Source: Nereocystis luetkeana
Lineage: Eukaryota > Sar > Phaeophyceae > Laminariales > Laminariaceae
NCBI GenBank assembly: GCA_031213475.1
Contig: JARUPZ010000008.1
Span: 8,590,388-8,654,387 of the forward strand
Direction of reading: 5' to 3'
DNA: 64,000 nucleotides
Program-made: the position numbers and the translations under genes
Notes under the pieces: generated by a model
The model's input: the letters and a program-made list of their open reading frames with translations, nothing else
Database searches by the model: none
What the model was told of the DNA's origin: nothing
In this document: in pieces, positions 46,131 to 56,700 of the stretch
Layout of the letters: every line of letters starts with the position of its first letter
Position numbering within the stretch: the stretch's first letter is position 1

Positions 46131-47110
46131 TTTTTCTCACGTACTGAGCTTCGAAAGCCGCTCGAGGGGTGTGTTGTCTTGTGTGCTCATACGGTAAACC
46201 TCACCCTACACCCCGAACCAAAACCACGACAATTCCCACACCGGTCCACACAACAAGGGCATGGAAATTACCGCGGTTGACATTATTGGTGTCTGATGAC
46301 GGGTAGAAATAATGAAGTAATAATGACAGTAGGTTTAATCTGGAGACACACACAGACTGCTGCACTACCGCGGTGCGTTTACGTGTACGACGTATGTACG
46401 TACGTACGTCACCGGATGTGGACCAAACGCGTCGAAACTCTTCTTTCATGTGGCCAAAGAGATGGTCTATTAATAGCTGGGCTTGGAGAAAGTTCTCCGA
46501 ATCTTGTCTGGTTGAAAATCAACACTGAGTGCGTGCGAAGCGTCTGGCATTGTTTCGGACCTCGGGTATATCAATAGTATGCTTGGTACCCGCGTTCGCT
46601 CCCCAAGACATACATCATACTCGTATGACGCCTGTGTTTTTTCGTCTTCACATTATTATTAGATCGTCCTTTTCACTCACAACTTCATCAGTATGCTCGT
46701 ACTCGCACCACTTTATCTGTCCGTCCTGATTATTTATGGATATCCCAGAGATGTACTACCTGGTACCACGTATTAATATTGGTGGGATCACAGACTGTGC
46801 TGTGAGATAGAGAAAGCCCAAAAGCAAACAAAACATAAAATAGTAAATTCGTGGACGAAGCATGAAACGCCTGCATCGTACCGGGTACGAGATCACAACC
46901 ACACGAGCATCGACACTTCGTCCTTAAAACAACGAGATAACGCCTCGACCAAACATATCGAACACAACAATCTAAGATACGGGCGGTACAGAGATGCGAG
47001 CGGCAAAACCCTCTTCCGTATGTCTGACGGGGTCTCAAGTTTGATACCTCATTGTAGAGATATGAAGAGGAACCATATGGCTTCTGAGGAGACGACTAAC
47101 CCTGACCTTG
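46131..47110. other. No recognisable feature
   Basis: TATTAATA at 46468 and 46771 and TACCTGGTA at 46757 are the only notable motifs. Confidence 0.5.
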
Positions 47111-47204
47111 ACCTTTTTAGGGCCGCAGTCCTGTTTTGAGGACAGACTACTTGGAAATTGAGTGCTTTGTCCCCTAAGCGGGACTGCGCTCCAAAAGGGG
47201 TTAA
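47111..47204. mobile_element. MITE-2 copy
   Basis: The arms CTTTTTAGGGCCGCAGTCC and GGACTGCGCTCCAAAAGGGG pair. TTAA follows at the right. Confidence 0.75.
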
Positions 47205-47309
47205 CCCTAAAACAACTAGGAGTCGTTCTCAAGGAACGTTTCCGGAATCCGACTGGAAGTCTGAATTCTCCGCCTCTGGGATATCCCGGGGCTCTTTCCG
47301 TTTTGTGTG

Positions 47310-47430
47310 GCATTGCCTCGCCCACTGCAGTGCTTACTGCATACGTGGCAACGTAGTATCTCTGTGGCGTAGCTTTGTGACCACATAACTTGTAGCTCTT
47401 CTATTAATAGGATTGAAAAAGAAGAACGCA
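47310..47430 (+). repeat. LINE-tail module copy with TATTAATA insertion
   Basis: It matches the LINE 3' end from GTGGCATTGCC to TTGTAGCTCTTCTA. It then reads CTATTAATAGGATTG (47402-47409) where LINE copy A reads CTAGGATTG. Confidence 0.8.
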
Positions 47431-48260
47431 CACATGCTACCTTCTAGTCCTGGTTTCTATCTAGTTTCTAAAAGAAACTTGTCTCTGTAGAAACGGGAGC
47501 TCGTGTGGGTTACAATGGGACAGGTATTAATAGTGCACCGGCTGATGCGCAGCTCGACCCTGCCATGAGGCGCCGGAGAAAAAAAAGAAATACGTACGAG
47601 TATTAATTATTAATATTTATTTTGCCATCCGACAATGTGCAGCAGGATCTTCAACATGGATCACTCATAACTTTCCCGAAAGAAGAAAACCTCGGAAACA
47701 AAAGGAAACCCATGCACCAAGTCTACAAGTCTACCTCCCTTCCGTGCCAACTTTCGATAGTTTTGTGAAGTATCAATTCAAGTCGTCAATGCCGAAGTAA
47801 ATTGAGTACACTAATCTGGTGCGAGGAGGGGCGCCTCGCATCGCTTCCTCTGACCCTAAAGAGTCGTTCACAGATAAAACCAATCCCATCCGGAGAGACA
47901 TAACTATCTCCGAGATTTCCCCACATAAATTTTAGCTACACATGAATCACACCAACCAGTAAATCAAATTGCATCAGACATTTGTGCGAATATTAACTCG
48001 ACAACTGCTACGTCCTACCAGTACAGATTACATTGAAACCCGACACTACAATGTATTGAACGTGGAAGCGTGCATGGTGAGCTTGATTTTTTTTTTACCA
48101 ATCCGCCGGAGGATAGGGGGTCTAAAATACTTCGTAGAATGCGGTAGTATAACAGGTTGTAAGACCTCAAGTATTCAGCGAAAGTACACAACAAGTGGTA
48201 CACCCAATTCGATCGACACCAGGCATCCTGCACTGCCGTCGACGGGACAATGTCTATACA
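47431..48260. other. No recognisable feature
   Basis: No coding or repeat-family match is seen. TATTAATA occurs at 47525 and 47608. Confidence 0.5.
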
Positions 48261-48267
48261 TACAGTA

Positions 48268-48379
48268 CTACGGGGAACCATAGTTAATAGGACCTATAGT
48301 ATACATAAAAACCTACCAGGTATATATTTAACCATTTTTACTAACAATATCTCTTCCTATTAACTATGGTCCCCCGTAA
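48268..48379. mobile_element. MITE-1 copy with internal 7-bp insertion
   Basis: TA-flanked element of 112 bp. The interior reads AAAACCTA-CCAGGTA-TATATT (48314-48322) where the copy at 8869 reads AAAACCTATATATT. Confidence 0.9.
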
Positions 48380-48463
48380 TAGTAAATTTTTCAAGTGATC
48401 ACTTTTACTTTCCAACCGAAACCGTACGAGGTACCCTCATCAATTCTGGACAGGCCGTGGTCA

Positions 48464-48600
48464 CAGGTGTCGCCCCTTCCCCCCCCCCCCCGATACGTGC
48501 CTTCGTTTTTATCGCGCATAGATAGGGTTCAGCATTCCCACTACTGCTGTTTGTCGATTTTCATCGAATGAATGTTGCTAGTAATAGCTCGCGCTTTCCG
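48464..48600. repeat. Dispersed repeat matching window positions 1-90
   Basis: ACAGGTGTCGCCCC, GTGCCTTCGTTTTTATCGCG and the GCATTCCCACT blocks match. Its reverse complement is part of the SINE-2 body. Confidence 0.65.
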
Positions 48601-48635
48601 CTAATAATATTCCTTTTTTCTGCAAGAAAAAGTCC

Positions 48636-49109
48636 TACCAGGTACGGCAAGCAGTATACCAGGTAGTCCATGTACTCGGTGAGACTCAAGCCCACAAAAA
48701 AAATGGTCTTGATGGGCACGCGGGTCACCTTGCGAGCCACCGTGGGCGATGCTTGGAACTACAGTAGTAGTCGGATACATTCGTAGTTCATTAAACTCTG
48801 CAGCTTCGTATTTCGTCTTCCTCAAATACGGACTACTGCTGCTGTCTTCCCTGCATGAGGCCCCGTACAGCAATACGTAGTACGCGTGATCGATTGATAA
48901 CACACAGCAGTTTGCATATAAGTACCTGGTACCTGGTATGAGCTACGACCAAATCCTCTCGATCTCGCTGCTGGTCTTTGTTATTTTGTACCAGGTACTT
49001 CGTTATTCAGTGTTATATGTCTACAGACGCAAAGCCAATACAATCAGGGGTAAATACGCGAGGTATATTGATTGTTTTTCGGAAGATACCACATACCTGG
49101 TACCTGGTA
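48636..49109. repeat. Densest cluster of TACC[A/T]GGTA micro-motifs (7 in 475 bp)
   Basis: Copies lie at 48636, 48657, 48923, 48930, 48989, 49094 and 49101. The 48923/48930 and 49094/49101 pairs overlap by the shared TA, which would arise if a second event used the TA made by the first. Confidence 0.9.
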
Positions 49110-49139
49110 CGTACTATTGCACGTATTCTGCTTACTGCA

Positions 49140-49320
49140 CAACAACTACTATGTGGCATCTCTTATTGCGGTATCTTGTGTCGTACTTTAGTGACCACAT
49201 AAAATATGTATATTGTACAATTAATATTGTTGATAATAATAGTATTATAGGCCTGGAGGAGTGAAGAATCGGCACGGACACTGGTTGTGCTCTATGTCGA
49301 CTTGAAAAAACGACACACTG
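49140..49320 (+). repeat. LINE-tail module copy directly upstream of LINE copy C
   Basis: It contains TTAGTGACCACATAAAA, GAGTGAAGAATCGGCACGGA, CACTGGTTGTGCT and ATGTCGACTTG. It sits head-to-tail with the following LINE. Confidence 0.65.
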
Positions 49321-49324
49321 GTAT

Positions 49325-52300
49325 TACAGGCATTGGCCATGGTCCTTCATTCAACGATGTAATATCGCATACAACAAGGCCAACCAAAGGTCGAAAAAGA
49401 GGTACCACCCCCTGCACGTCGCCACCGCAGACAGACATGGATGGTGTGAGTCTGCCGAAACCTTGGCCGTATTCATACCAGCATGGAGAGCCAGGGGGGG
49501 ATGCACGACAATTCTTGCGTGCCCACCCCCGGGACAGAACCGGTTGGAAGACCCTGAGATCTGCGTGTGCGAACCTGCAGAAAGAAGGTGATTGCCGCAG
49601 GACTGCATGCGTACTTCGAAGCGTACCTTGCCGAAACCGAACGACTCCAAGCGAACAACGACCAGAGAGGCTTTTACAAGCACCTTTAGAGTACGGTAGG
49701 ATTGGAAGGGACTAAAGCGACGAGCGAACAGTTCATGAGGGACGAGGATGGCACGCTCTTACTGGATAAGGTGCGAATTCATGAACGATGGGCGGGGTTT
49801 TACCACAAACTCTTGAACACGAAGTCGCTGAAACTCGATCCCACGATTATCGACCTCTTGCCACCGCGACCGCCTAAACTGTCGCTTGAAGATGAACCAT
49901 CCATAGACGAGATGACAGAAGATGTCGAATTGGAAAGCTGTCTGGCCAGATAGTCTCCCGGTCGAACTCCTAAAAATCGATCACCCGGCATTCGCCCAGT
50001 GATTTCACAATATCCTTGTCAATGTTTGGTTAACAGGAGAAGTCCCTCAGCAATGGAAAGATGCGATCATCAAGGTCCTTCACAAAAAGAAGGATCGAAG
50101 TGACTGCAACAACTACAGAGGGATTTCGCTTGTTGCCCACGCAGGCAAAGTGCTGTTGAAAATCGTCGCGTCACGCCTCAGCAACTACTGCGAGACCGAG
50201 GAACTACTCCCTGAGGAACAGCGCGGCTTCCGCCCCGCACGATCAACGATTGATATGTTGTTCGTCGTGCGCCGGCTGCAAGAGCTCGGACGACAGAGGA
50301 AAATCCCTTTATACGTGTGCTTCATCGATCTGCAGAAAGAGTACGACTCTGTCGACCGAGAGCTGTTATGGAAGGTACTCACACGCTTTGGCGTACCAAC
50401 TAAGATGCTGAGAATTATCCGTAATTTCCACGATGGCATGCGGGCTCGCGTGCGTATTGATGACGGCGAGCACTCGGAATGGTTTGATGTCACGCAGGGG
50501 CTGCGGCAAGGCTGTGTACTATCACCGTTACTGTTCAACGTGTTCTTCGCTGCTGCGTTACATGTCGTACTAGTACGCTTCAGCCAAGACGAAGCCATTG
50601 TAAGGGATTTGGTCCAACTCAGTGAAGCTGGAGTAGTTCGAACAGGGAAGGAGGAGCCATTGGCGTGCGCGAGAAGGTCTGTATAGGGCATGATGTGTCT
50701 TCGAAGCAGCAGGCCTCACGGTGTCGGAAAAGAAGACAGGGACAATGGTCCTACAAACACCAGACCAGACAACCCTCGCACCACCGCTCGTCATCGAAGC
50801 GGCAGGCCATAGGTATAAGCAGACGACCCAGTTCTTATACCTAGGCGGCGTTATCCACGAAAACGCTGCGCTCTCGCTCGAAATCGACCGACGGATCCGC
50901 CTCATGCGAGCATGCCTCAAACGGTTCGGCCCGGAGTTGTATGATAGGACGACCGCCCCCCTTAGCCTTAAAGTCCGAATGCTGAAGGCCGAGGTGATTG
51001 AGACCCTGCTGTACGGGTGTGTGACGTGGACCCTCAGAGCGGAACACTTCGCCAAGCTTCGAACGGCTCACCACCAAGTCCTGTTGCGAGTCATTGGCTT
51101 CCAGCGCCGACTTCGTACTGACCATGCCACCCTCTCGTACGCGAAGGCCCTCAAGATGACACGTTGCGAGAGCATCGAAATGCCCATTTGTGAACGGCGG
51201 CTCTTCTTTGCGGGGGGCGTGGCACGGCAAAGCAAGGAGCGATTACCCAGTCGGGTGATGTTCGAGACGATAGCTGGTGGGGAGAACCTGAAACCAGGCG
51301 GACAGTGTAAGAGTTGGCATAGATGCATAGTCGAAGACCTTAGGGAGTTCCGAGCTACCGAAGGGTCAACAGAAGCTGCCCCCTTGGTGTTTGGAGTTGA
51401 GACTGCGTTGTGGTCCACTGCAGCCAAAAAGGCGGGGAAGTAGTACCGGGGGATCCTTGAAGCAGCCGAACGGTTCATGGTGAGGTGGCACGAGGCTGAG
51501 GCTGAGATGAGTAGGCAGCGCCGCGCATCCGTCGTGGATGGTGTCCAAGGGAACGGGGGTGCAGGAGGCAACAGGAGAAGTGGCAGAAAGCCCGACCAAG
51601 GGAATGCGGAGAGGGGGGGGGGCAGGAGGGGTAGAAGGGAAACGGCGGGAGACGAAAGTAGGAAGGAGATGGTAGACAGGGTAGCAAGGCACCAAGTCGC
51701 CTAGGAAGTAGAACATGGTCATTACTACTAGTGCTACCAACTGGTGCAGCTGGTTCGAACGTGGTCTTCCCTTGTCTTCTCTTTATGTTTTTTTTTTCTT
51801 TCTTGCGCTGACTCTCCGTGATTTTCATTGTTTTTTTTTTTCTCTTCCTTTTCTGATTGATAAGCCGTACTGAAGGAGCCGTGTGGCGTGGTTGGATGAC
51901 GAACCTGCTCTACTCGTTTCGTATTGTCTGACGCCAAGGGGCTGGGCATAGTTGACGAACGCAGGGCGGAGACGGCAGTCTGGGTAGCAAGGTACCAGGC
52001 GGATTAGCAGGGAGAACCTGGCTATACTACTCGTACCACAAACTGCTGCCGCCACCTGGAAGGTGCTTTGGGCTTTGGTCTGCCTGTTATTTCCCCTTTG
52101 TTATTTTTCCTTGGTTCTTTGTCTTACTCTGTTTACAAGCAGTGGTGTTTTTTTTTCTTCTTCTTTTTTCCAGCTCGTTCTTTTTCAAGTGTTGGCCACC
52201 TCGCCTGCGGGGGGGGGGCACGACAGATAGTTTTTCCTAGTTTTTCCTTTCATTTTTTTTATTTTTCTCTTTCGATTTGTCTACTCTGTTTTTTTCTTCT

Positions 52301-52560
52301 CTTTCATTGTTTCCTTTCGTTTCACTATTTCATAGATTGTGTATGTCGTGCCTGTCGTATCTATTAATAGTATCATGACATGGCTTTGCATCGCCCACTG
52401 CGGTGCGTACTGCACACGTGGCAACGTCGTATCTCTGTGGCGTAGCTTTGTGACCACAGAACTTGTATATCTTCTAGGATTGGAGAATCGGCACGGACAC
52501 TGGTTGTGCTGGATGTCGACGGGTAGAAAGAACGGTTAAATGTGAAGAACACACACACTG
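49325..52560 (+). mobile_element. LINE copy C: 5'-truncated non-LTR retrotransposon
   Basis: The element comprises a broken ORF (about 49560-51703), a 3' UTR, and the end module GGTAGAAAGAACGGTTAAAT followed by an AC repeat. No endonuclease domain is seen upstream of the RT, so the 5' part is lost. The 3' UTR (51715-52560) is shared with copies A and B. TATTAATA at 52362 interrupts it relative to copy A. Confidence 0.88.
49560..51703 (+). pseudogene. Reverse transcriptase ORF of LINE copy C, inactivated
   Basis: A pre-RT linker (FYKHL, EQFMRDEDGTLLLDKVRIHE, about 49660-49800) leads to the RT. RT motifs visible are [51 protein letters not shown] (usual KAYDSVD) and [14 protein letters not shown], to about 50560. 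After a stop at 50684-50686 the frame resumes as VFEAAGLTVSEKK, so the intervening segment that normally holds YADD is missing. The C-terminal region (50721-51443) ends at a TAG where copy A has TGG; the frame otherwise continues to 51703 (VARHQVA). Several upstream frameshifts exist near 49600-49970. This copy cannot encode an active enzyme. Confidence 0.87.
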
Positions 52561-52960
52561 CTGCTGCTGTAGGTGGGTCGTCGTTGTGGCCAACAACACA
52601 GACAGTCCTTAGTGGACAGGCGCAGTGAACTCACTTATGCGCAGTCATCGGTGACTGACTCTCTCATCTATTTATACCTGCGTGTAGCGGGTGTGCGCAA
52701 GCAAGCAATCTTCGCGTCCACGACACACCTATAGCGGCGGCACGTATACCTCTGGTACAGTATCAGCTTCGTTTCACAGAAACACACACACCTGATCCCC
52801 CGCCCCCTCCGTGGGTGTCATGCTACGTCCTCGGCTCACTGCGATTTGTTCTGTGTCTCAATTGTCACCGACGTACTGGTCGACGACCATACATGCGTTG
52901 CATACTCGTACTCGTGTTGCGAGGTTACGCGGTAGAGGTACGTAGCGTCTATACTTTCGA
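52561..52960. other. No recognisable feature
   Basis: No coding or repeat match is seen between the LINE end and the next MITE-2. Confidence 0.5.
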
Positions 52961-53095
52961 GGGTTCCGCAAGAAACCCTCTTGGCACTGCAGTATCGTTT
53001 GGGGGACAAACTTCTTGGAATTTGAGTGGTTTCGTCCCCGAAATAGGACGGGACTGCGTGGCGCTAAAAGGGTTAATTGCGGAACCCCCGAAAAG
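52954..53095. mobile_element. MITE-2 nested in the centre of another palindrome
   Basis: Outer arms TTTCGAGGGTTCCGCAA and TTGCGGAACCCCCGAAAA pair with each other. The MITE-2 copy (about 52972-53076, arms AAACCCTCTTGGCACTGCAG and CTGCGTGGCGCTAAAAGGG) occupies the apex. Confidence 0.65.
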
Positions 53096-53275
53096 ATGGA
53101 TTGGCTTCAGTCCTAGAAGGGTTACGCTCTGTAATTTTCTCCCCAAATCCTGATTCGAAGAAACACCATACCTGGTATATATAGGCGATAGGTGCCCGAC
53201 GACCAATCCCGAATATGTCGAGTTATTTCGCGGGCCCATAGTTGCCAGAACCCATCAGCTACTACTGCACGCAAA

Positions 53276-53346
53276 CATCCTACCAGGTATATATTACGGT
53301 ATTTTTACCGAGCATATTTGGTCCTGATTGCTGTGTTTCCCCCGTC
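53276..53346. mobile_element. Truncated MITE-1 with CCAGGTA at the same position as 48314
   Basis: CCTACCAGGTATATATTACG is followed by ATTTTTACCGAGCATATTTG and TTTCCCCCGT. Sharing the insertion site with the 48.3-kb copy suggests either a subfamily derived from an inserted copy or a preferred TA. Confidence 0.7.
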
Positions 53347-53660
53347 AGAAGAAGTATACCACGAATTTCCTGCAGCGTAAAACTCTACCACTATAGTAGT
53401 GGTAGTGATGTTCCAACTGTATTGGGTCAAGGAGCCCGGTCCGGTCAGGAATAGCTTGGCCACAATATGCGGTATACCCCTGCCGCAGCAGTAGTAGCAC
53501 GTACGTGCCGACACTCTTTTTTTCCCTATCGCGTCCCTCTCGTATTCCACTCTTCTTATCGAGCAAATGATCCTGCTGTGGCTTGGTTGCTGCGTTTGAT
53601 TCCGCCCCGCCGCGCGCTCCCTTTCTTTGTGTTGCAGATCTCGTCGCCCAGAGCAAGAGG

Positions 53661-53710
53661 CACAGCAGCAGCAGCAGCAGCAGCAGTTTTACAAACCACA
53701 AAAAAAAAAA
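53661..53710 (+). repeat. (CAG)n and poly-A tract just upstream of the epimerase start
   Basis: About eight CAG/AGC triplets (53661-53686) and then an A-tract (53700-53710) lie 35-85 bp before the epimerase ATG. They are probably in the 5' untranslated region. No TATA box or other core promoter element could be assigned with confidence. Confidence 0.6.
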
Positions 53711-53744
53711 GAGAAACGCACTCCTTCAAAAGCGCGTCAAAACG

Positions 53745-56700
53745 ATGCCAACGGCTAAAAGAATATACGCAATTCTGAGCGCGCTCGCTCTCGCGCTAAC
53801 GGCCGCGACAGACACCGAGTCACCGAACGATGCCATCCCCAAGCCGGAGTGCGACTTGAGCAAGAACATATTGATGCGATACTCCACGTCGTCTTCGCGC
53901 CTGTACATCGAGTCAGCCGACGGTATCACGCGTGGCGGCTGTGCAACGTTGTCTCAAATCTGGGAAGCTCAGGGGGGGAACGAAGCACCCCTGTACGCCG
54001 TCGACCCCGCGACCGGCGCTCTGAGCGACACCATGACAGCTACGTGGTTGCTGACTCAGACGATGTACGTGGAAGACGGCATCACGCTCCAGGTAAGGGC
54101 TGACCGGGCCGGGCTGGCCAGTGTTGTAATTCACGTTTAGCGCTAACGATACAATCGCGATATATACGAAACTAGACGGCGAAAGAATCTCCCGTGATCA
54201 CGATATGTCATGAAAATAAAAGTACGAAATGGTCAGCTGTATTTTGAAATGCAGCAACGCCTCCGAAACCTTCCGTAAAACAGTACAAGAGCAACGTTAC
54301 AAAAAAAAGAGGTTCCCTGTTTCGTCCACCTGCTAGCAGCATGGAGCCCATCTCGAATCCAATGCTGGTTTTACTCACATCTCCAGTACATTCCTAATTC
54401 ACTGGTTTTATATATATTTTTCAGGGTCAACATTGTTCTTTGCTGACACGCCCCGCATGGACAACCGTCTTGAGGGCCACCTCCATTTTGTGAAGGGTTG
54501 TGATTTTACGATACAGACTAAAGCTCCAGAGGCACAGGCGCATGCTTCTCCTGGCGTTTCCTTCGTTCACTTAAAATTCATGTACGCACTGCACATATTT
54601 AGTGTAGTTTTCACCTTTTCCACCACTGGCAAAACAAAGTAGCCGGCCTTTCGCCACGTTTACTTTTTGACCCCCACCCCCGCTCCCGTTCCTTCGTGTT
54701 CAGGTACACGGTACCTCGGCCGGTGGCGATGCCGACGAGCTGCGTCTTCTCAGTATGGACGGCTTCCATATCAACCTGCGCGCTTACGGTGGAAGTCTGG
54801 ATTTCGTTAGCACCAGGGTGAGTTTCTGCATTTATTTCGAATCGCACATGTGATCAATCGCACCTCCGGTTGTATCACACACACGCTATCGCACATGAAC
54901 TTCTGGTGGCCTCACGCACCCTTACCACATACCGGTGCCTGGTATAGTATGTATCCTGATTCGAGAACCACTCTTAGTGGTCGATGAAATGGGCCTGAAC
55001 TCTTCTCTTGGAGGGTTTAATCTTGCGTGGTACAGCACGTACGCCACAAGGTCCACGATACTTACTGCTTCGAGCTTTGTGTGCAAAGCTTCGGCATGCA
55101 CGCAAACTAATCAAGCACGCATTTGTAGCCCGGCGTTATCTTCAACTATGTAATTGAAGAAGAGTAGTTTTCCATTGAGACCACGGATAAGAATTCAGGG
55201 AAACGAGCTGATGTGATTATCGATCTTCGTTCGAGCGGTGACGTCGAAAATCTACCTCGTCCCGGACCCAAGTGTGCTCTTAACACGGTATCGCATTCTG
55301 CACGCGGTCCGTACCCTGTGGGGGAAGCTATCAGCCACCTGGCACAGTCTCATCTGCGTATCTCGTATTGGCATTGGACCTGTTGGTTCACACTATGATA
55401 GTCTACACTGTACCAGCAACTGGAATGAGCAGACGTGACCACCGCCTGATTTTGTGCATTTGCTGGTTGTTTTGCCGTCAAGACATCGACGAGCGATTGA
55501 TTGTGGCTGTTGGTATCCCGTGGTTGGTATTATGTACACACTGGTCTCATCGCCTCCCGAACGTCGTTCGGGGTTGACCCCTGAATGACGTGTGCCTTCC
55601 TTGTTTCCACTCACTGCTGTACCGCGATACTGCTGCGATAAAGGTAACGCATACTGCTGCCACCGCCGTTCTCCTGCGTGATGTTGGTATTGTAAAACCA
55701 TGGCTTGGTTTCGCCACACGCTCCTCTTGTGAGACGACAGTGTAGCAGCCAGTAACCGCGCACCCATCATATTTTCCAAGGAAACAGACGTTGGCTGGGG
55801 TACTCCTACGTGTTCATTTTCACATTGACATGCGTTCCCTGTCGTCGTCAGGAGGCTACGGCTGATCGCGGTTACCATCCTCCACCCTTCCACGCCAAAT
55901 ATGCTGCTAGCTTTAGGCTCTCGGTTTCTCCCTCTATCGTCTACCTCGTACAACCTATCAGGTGTTTTCGTGGGACACCACCACGAACGCCCCCGACGAA
56001 GATGAGACCGACGGCCGGTCATACATCAGCGCCATCTCGGAAGTCGTCACCGACAACAACCAGACTTGCCTCGGCTTGGCCAAGGACGATATGGGAGAGG
56101 CCCGGATGGACATCGAGGACAGCGAAATCGGCTACCTTGGGCACCAGGCCAGCGAGAGCTACGGACTCACATGGAAGGTGGGGGTAGAAACAGCACACAG
56201 CCTTGAGATAGGCCAAAACAAAACCCTGGTTTCGTCTCCTAGATGGTGGAAAGGATGATAAGAAGCCACGTCAGGCTCCTGCTTGCTCGATACCATATAC
56301 CCATATACTACTGTGGGCGTTCGGAGGGCTGATAGAGCCTACTACAGGTACCTGCTGCCCTTTCCCGTGCACAGGAGGTCCGGACAGCTGATACAGAGAG
56401 ACCAATTCGGGCCGTTGCTGTCGTGCGGGCTTCCGCAAACGTTTGCCGAAGGTGGATATTGCTTGTCTAATTTTCTTCCTTCACTGCCCGGGGTCGACCA
56501 CATTCTGAATCCGTCAACCATTTGAGCAGGTCCGCGGGTTCTGCACGGACAAGAGCAACCCCGAGGTGTTCGACGAAGTCAACGTGTACGGCAACATTTA
56601 CGACTCAGACATACACCACAACCGTTTCGGAGTGTACACGTACGGCCACCAGCAGGGAGACTGGAGGAGGAACAAGATGCACGACAACTCCGGGTACGGG

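Noticed and set aside
54424..54642. Acceptor-like TTTTTCAG followed by an open frame in epimerase intron 1, a possible extra exon
   Set aside because: Joining exon 1 directly to 54704 gives the continuous family sequence (TLQ-VHGTSAGGD). Including this block would insert residues absent from the epimerase family. A rare alternative exon cannot be excluded.
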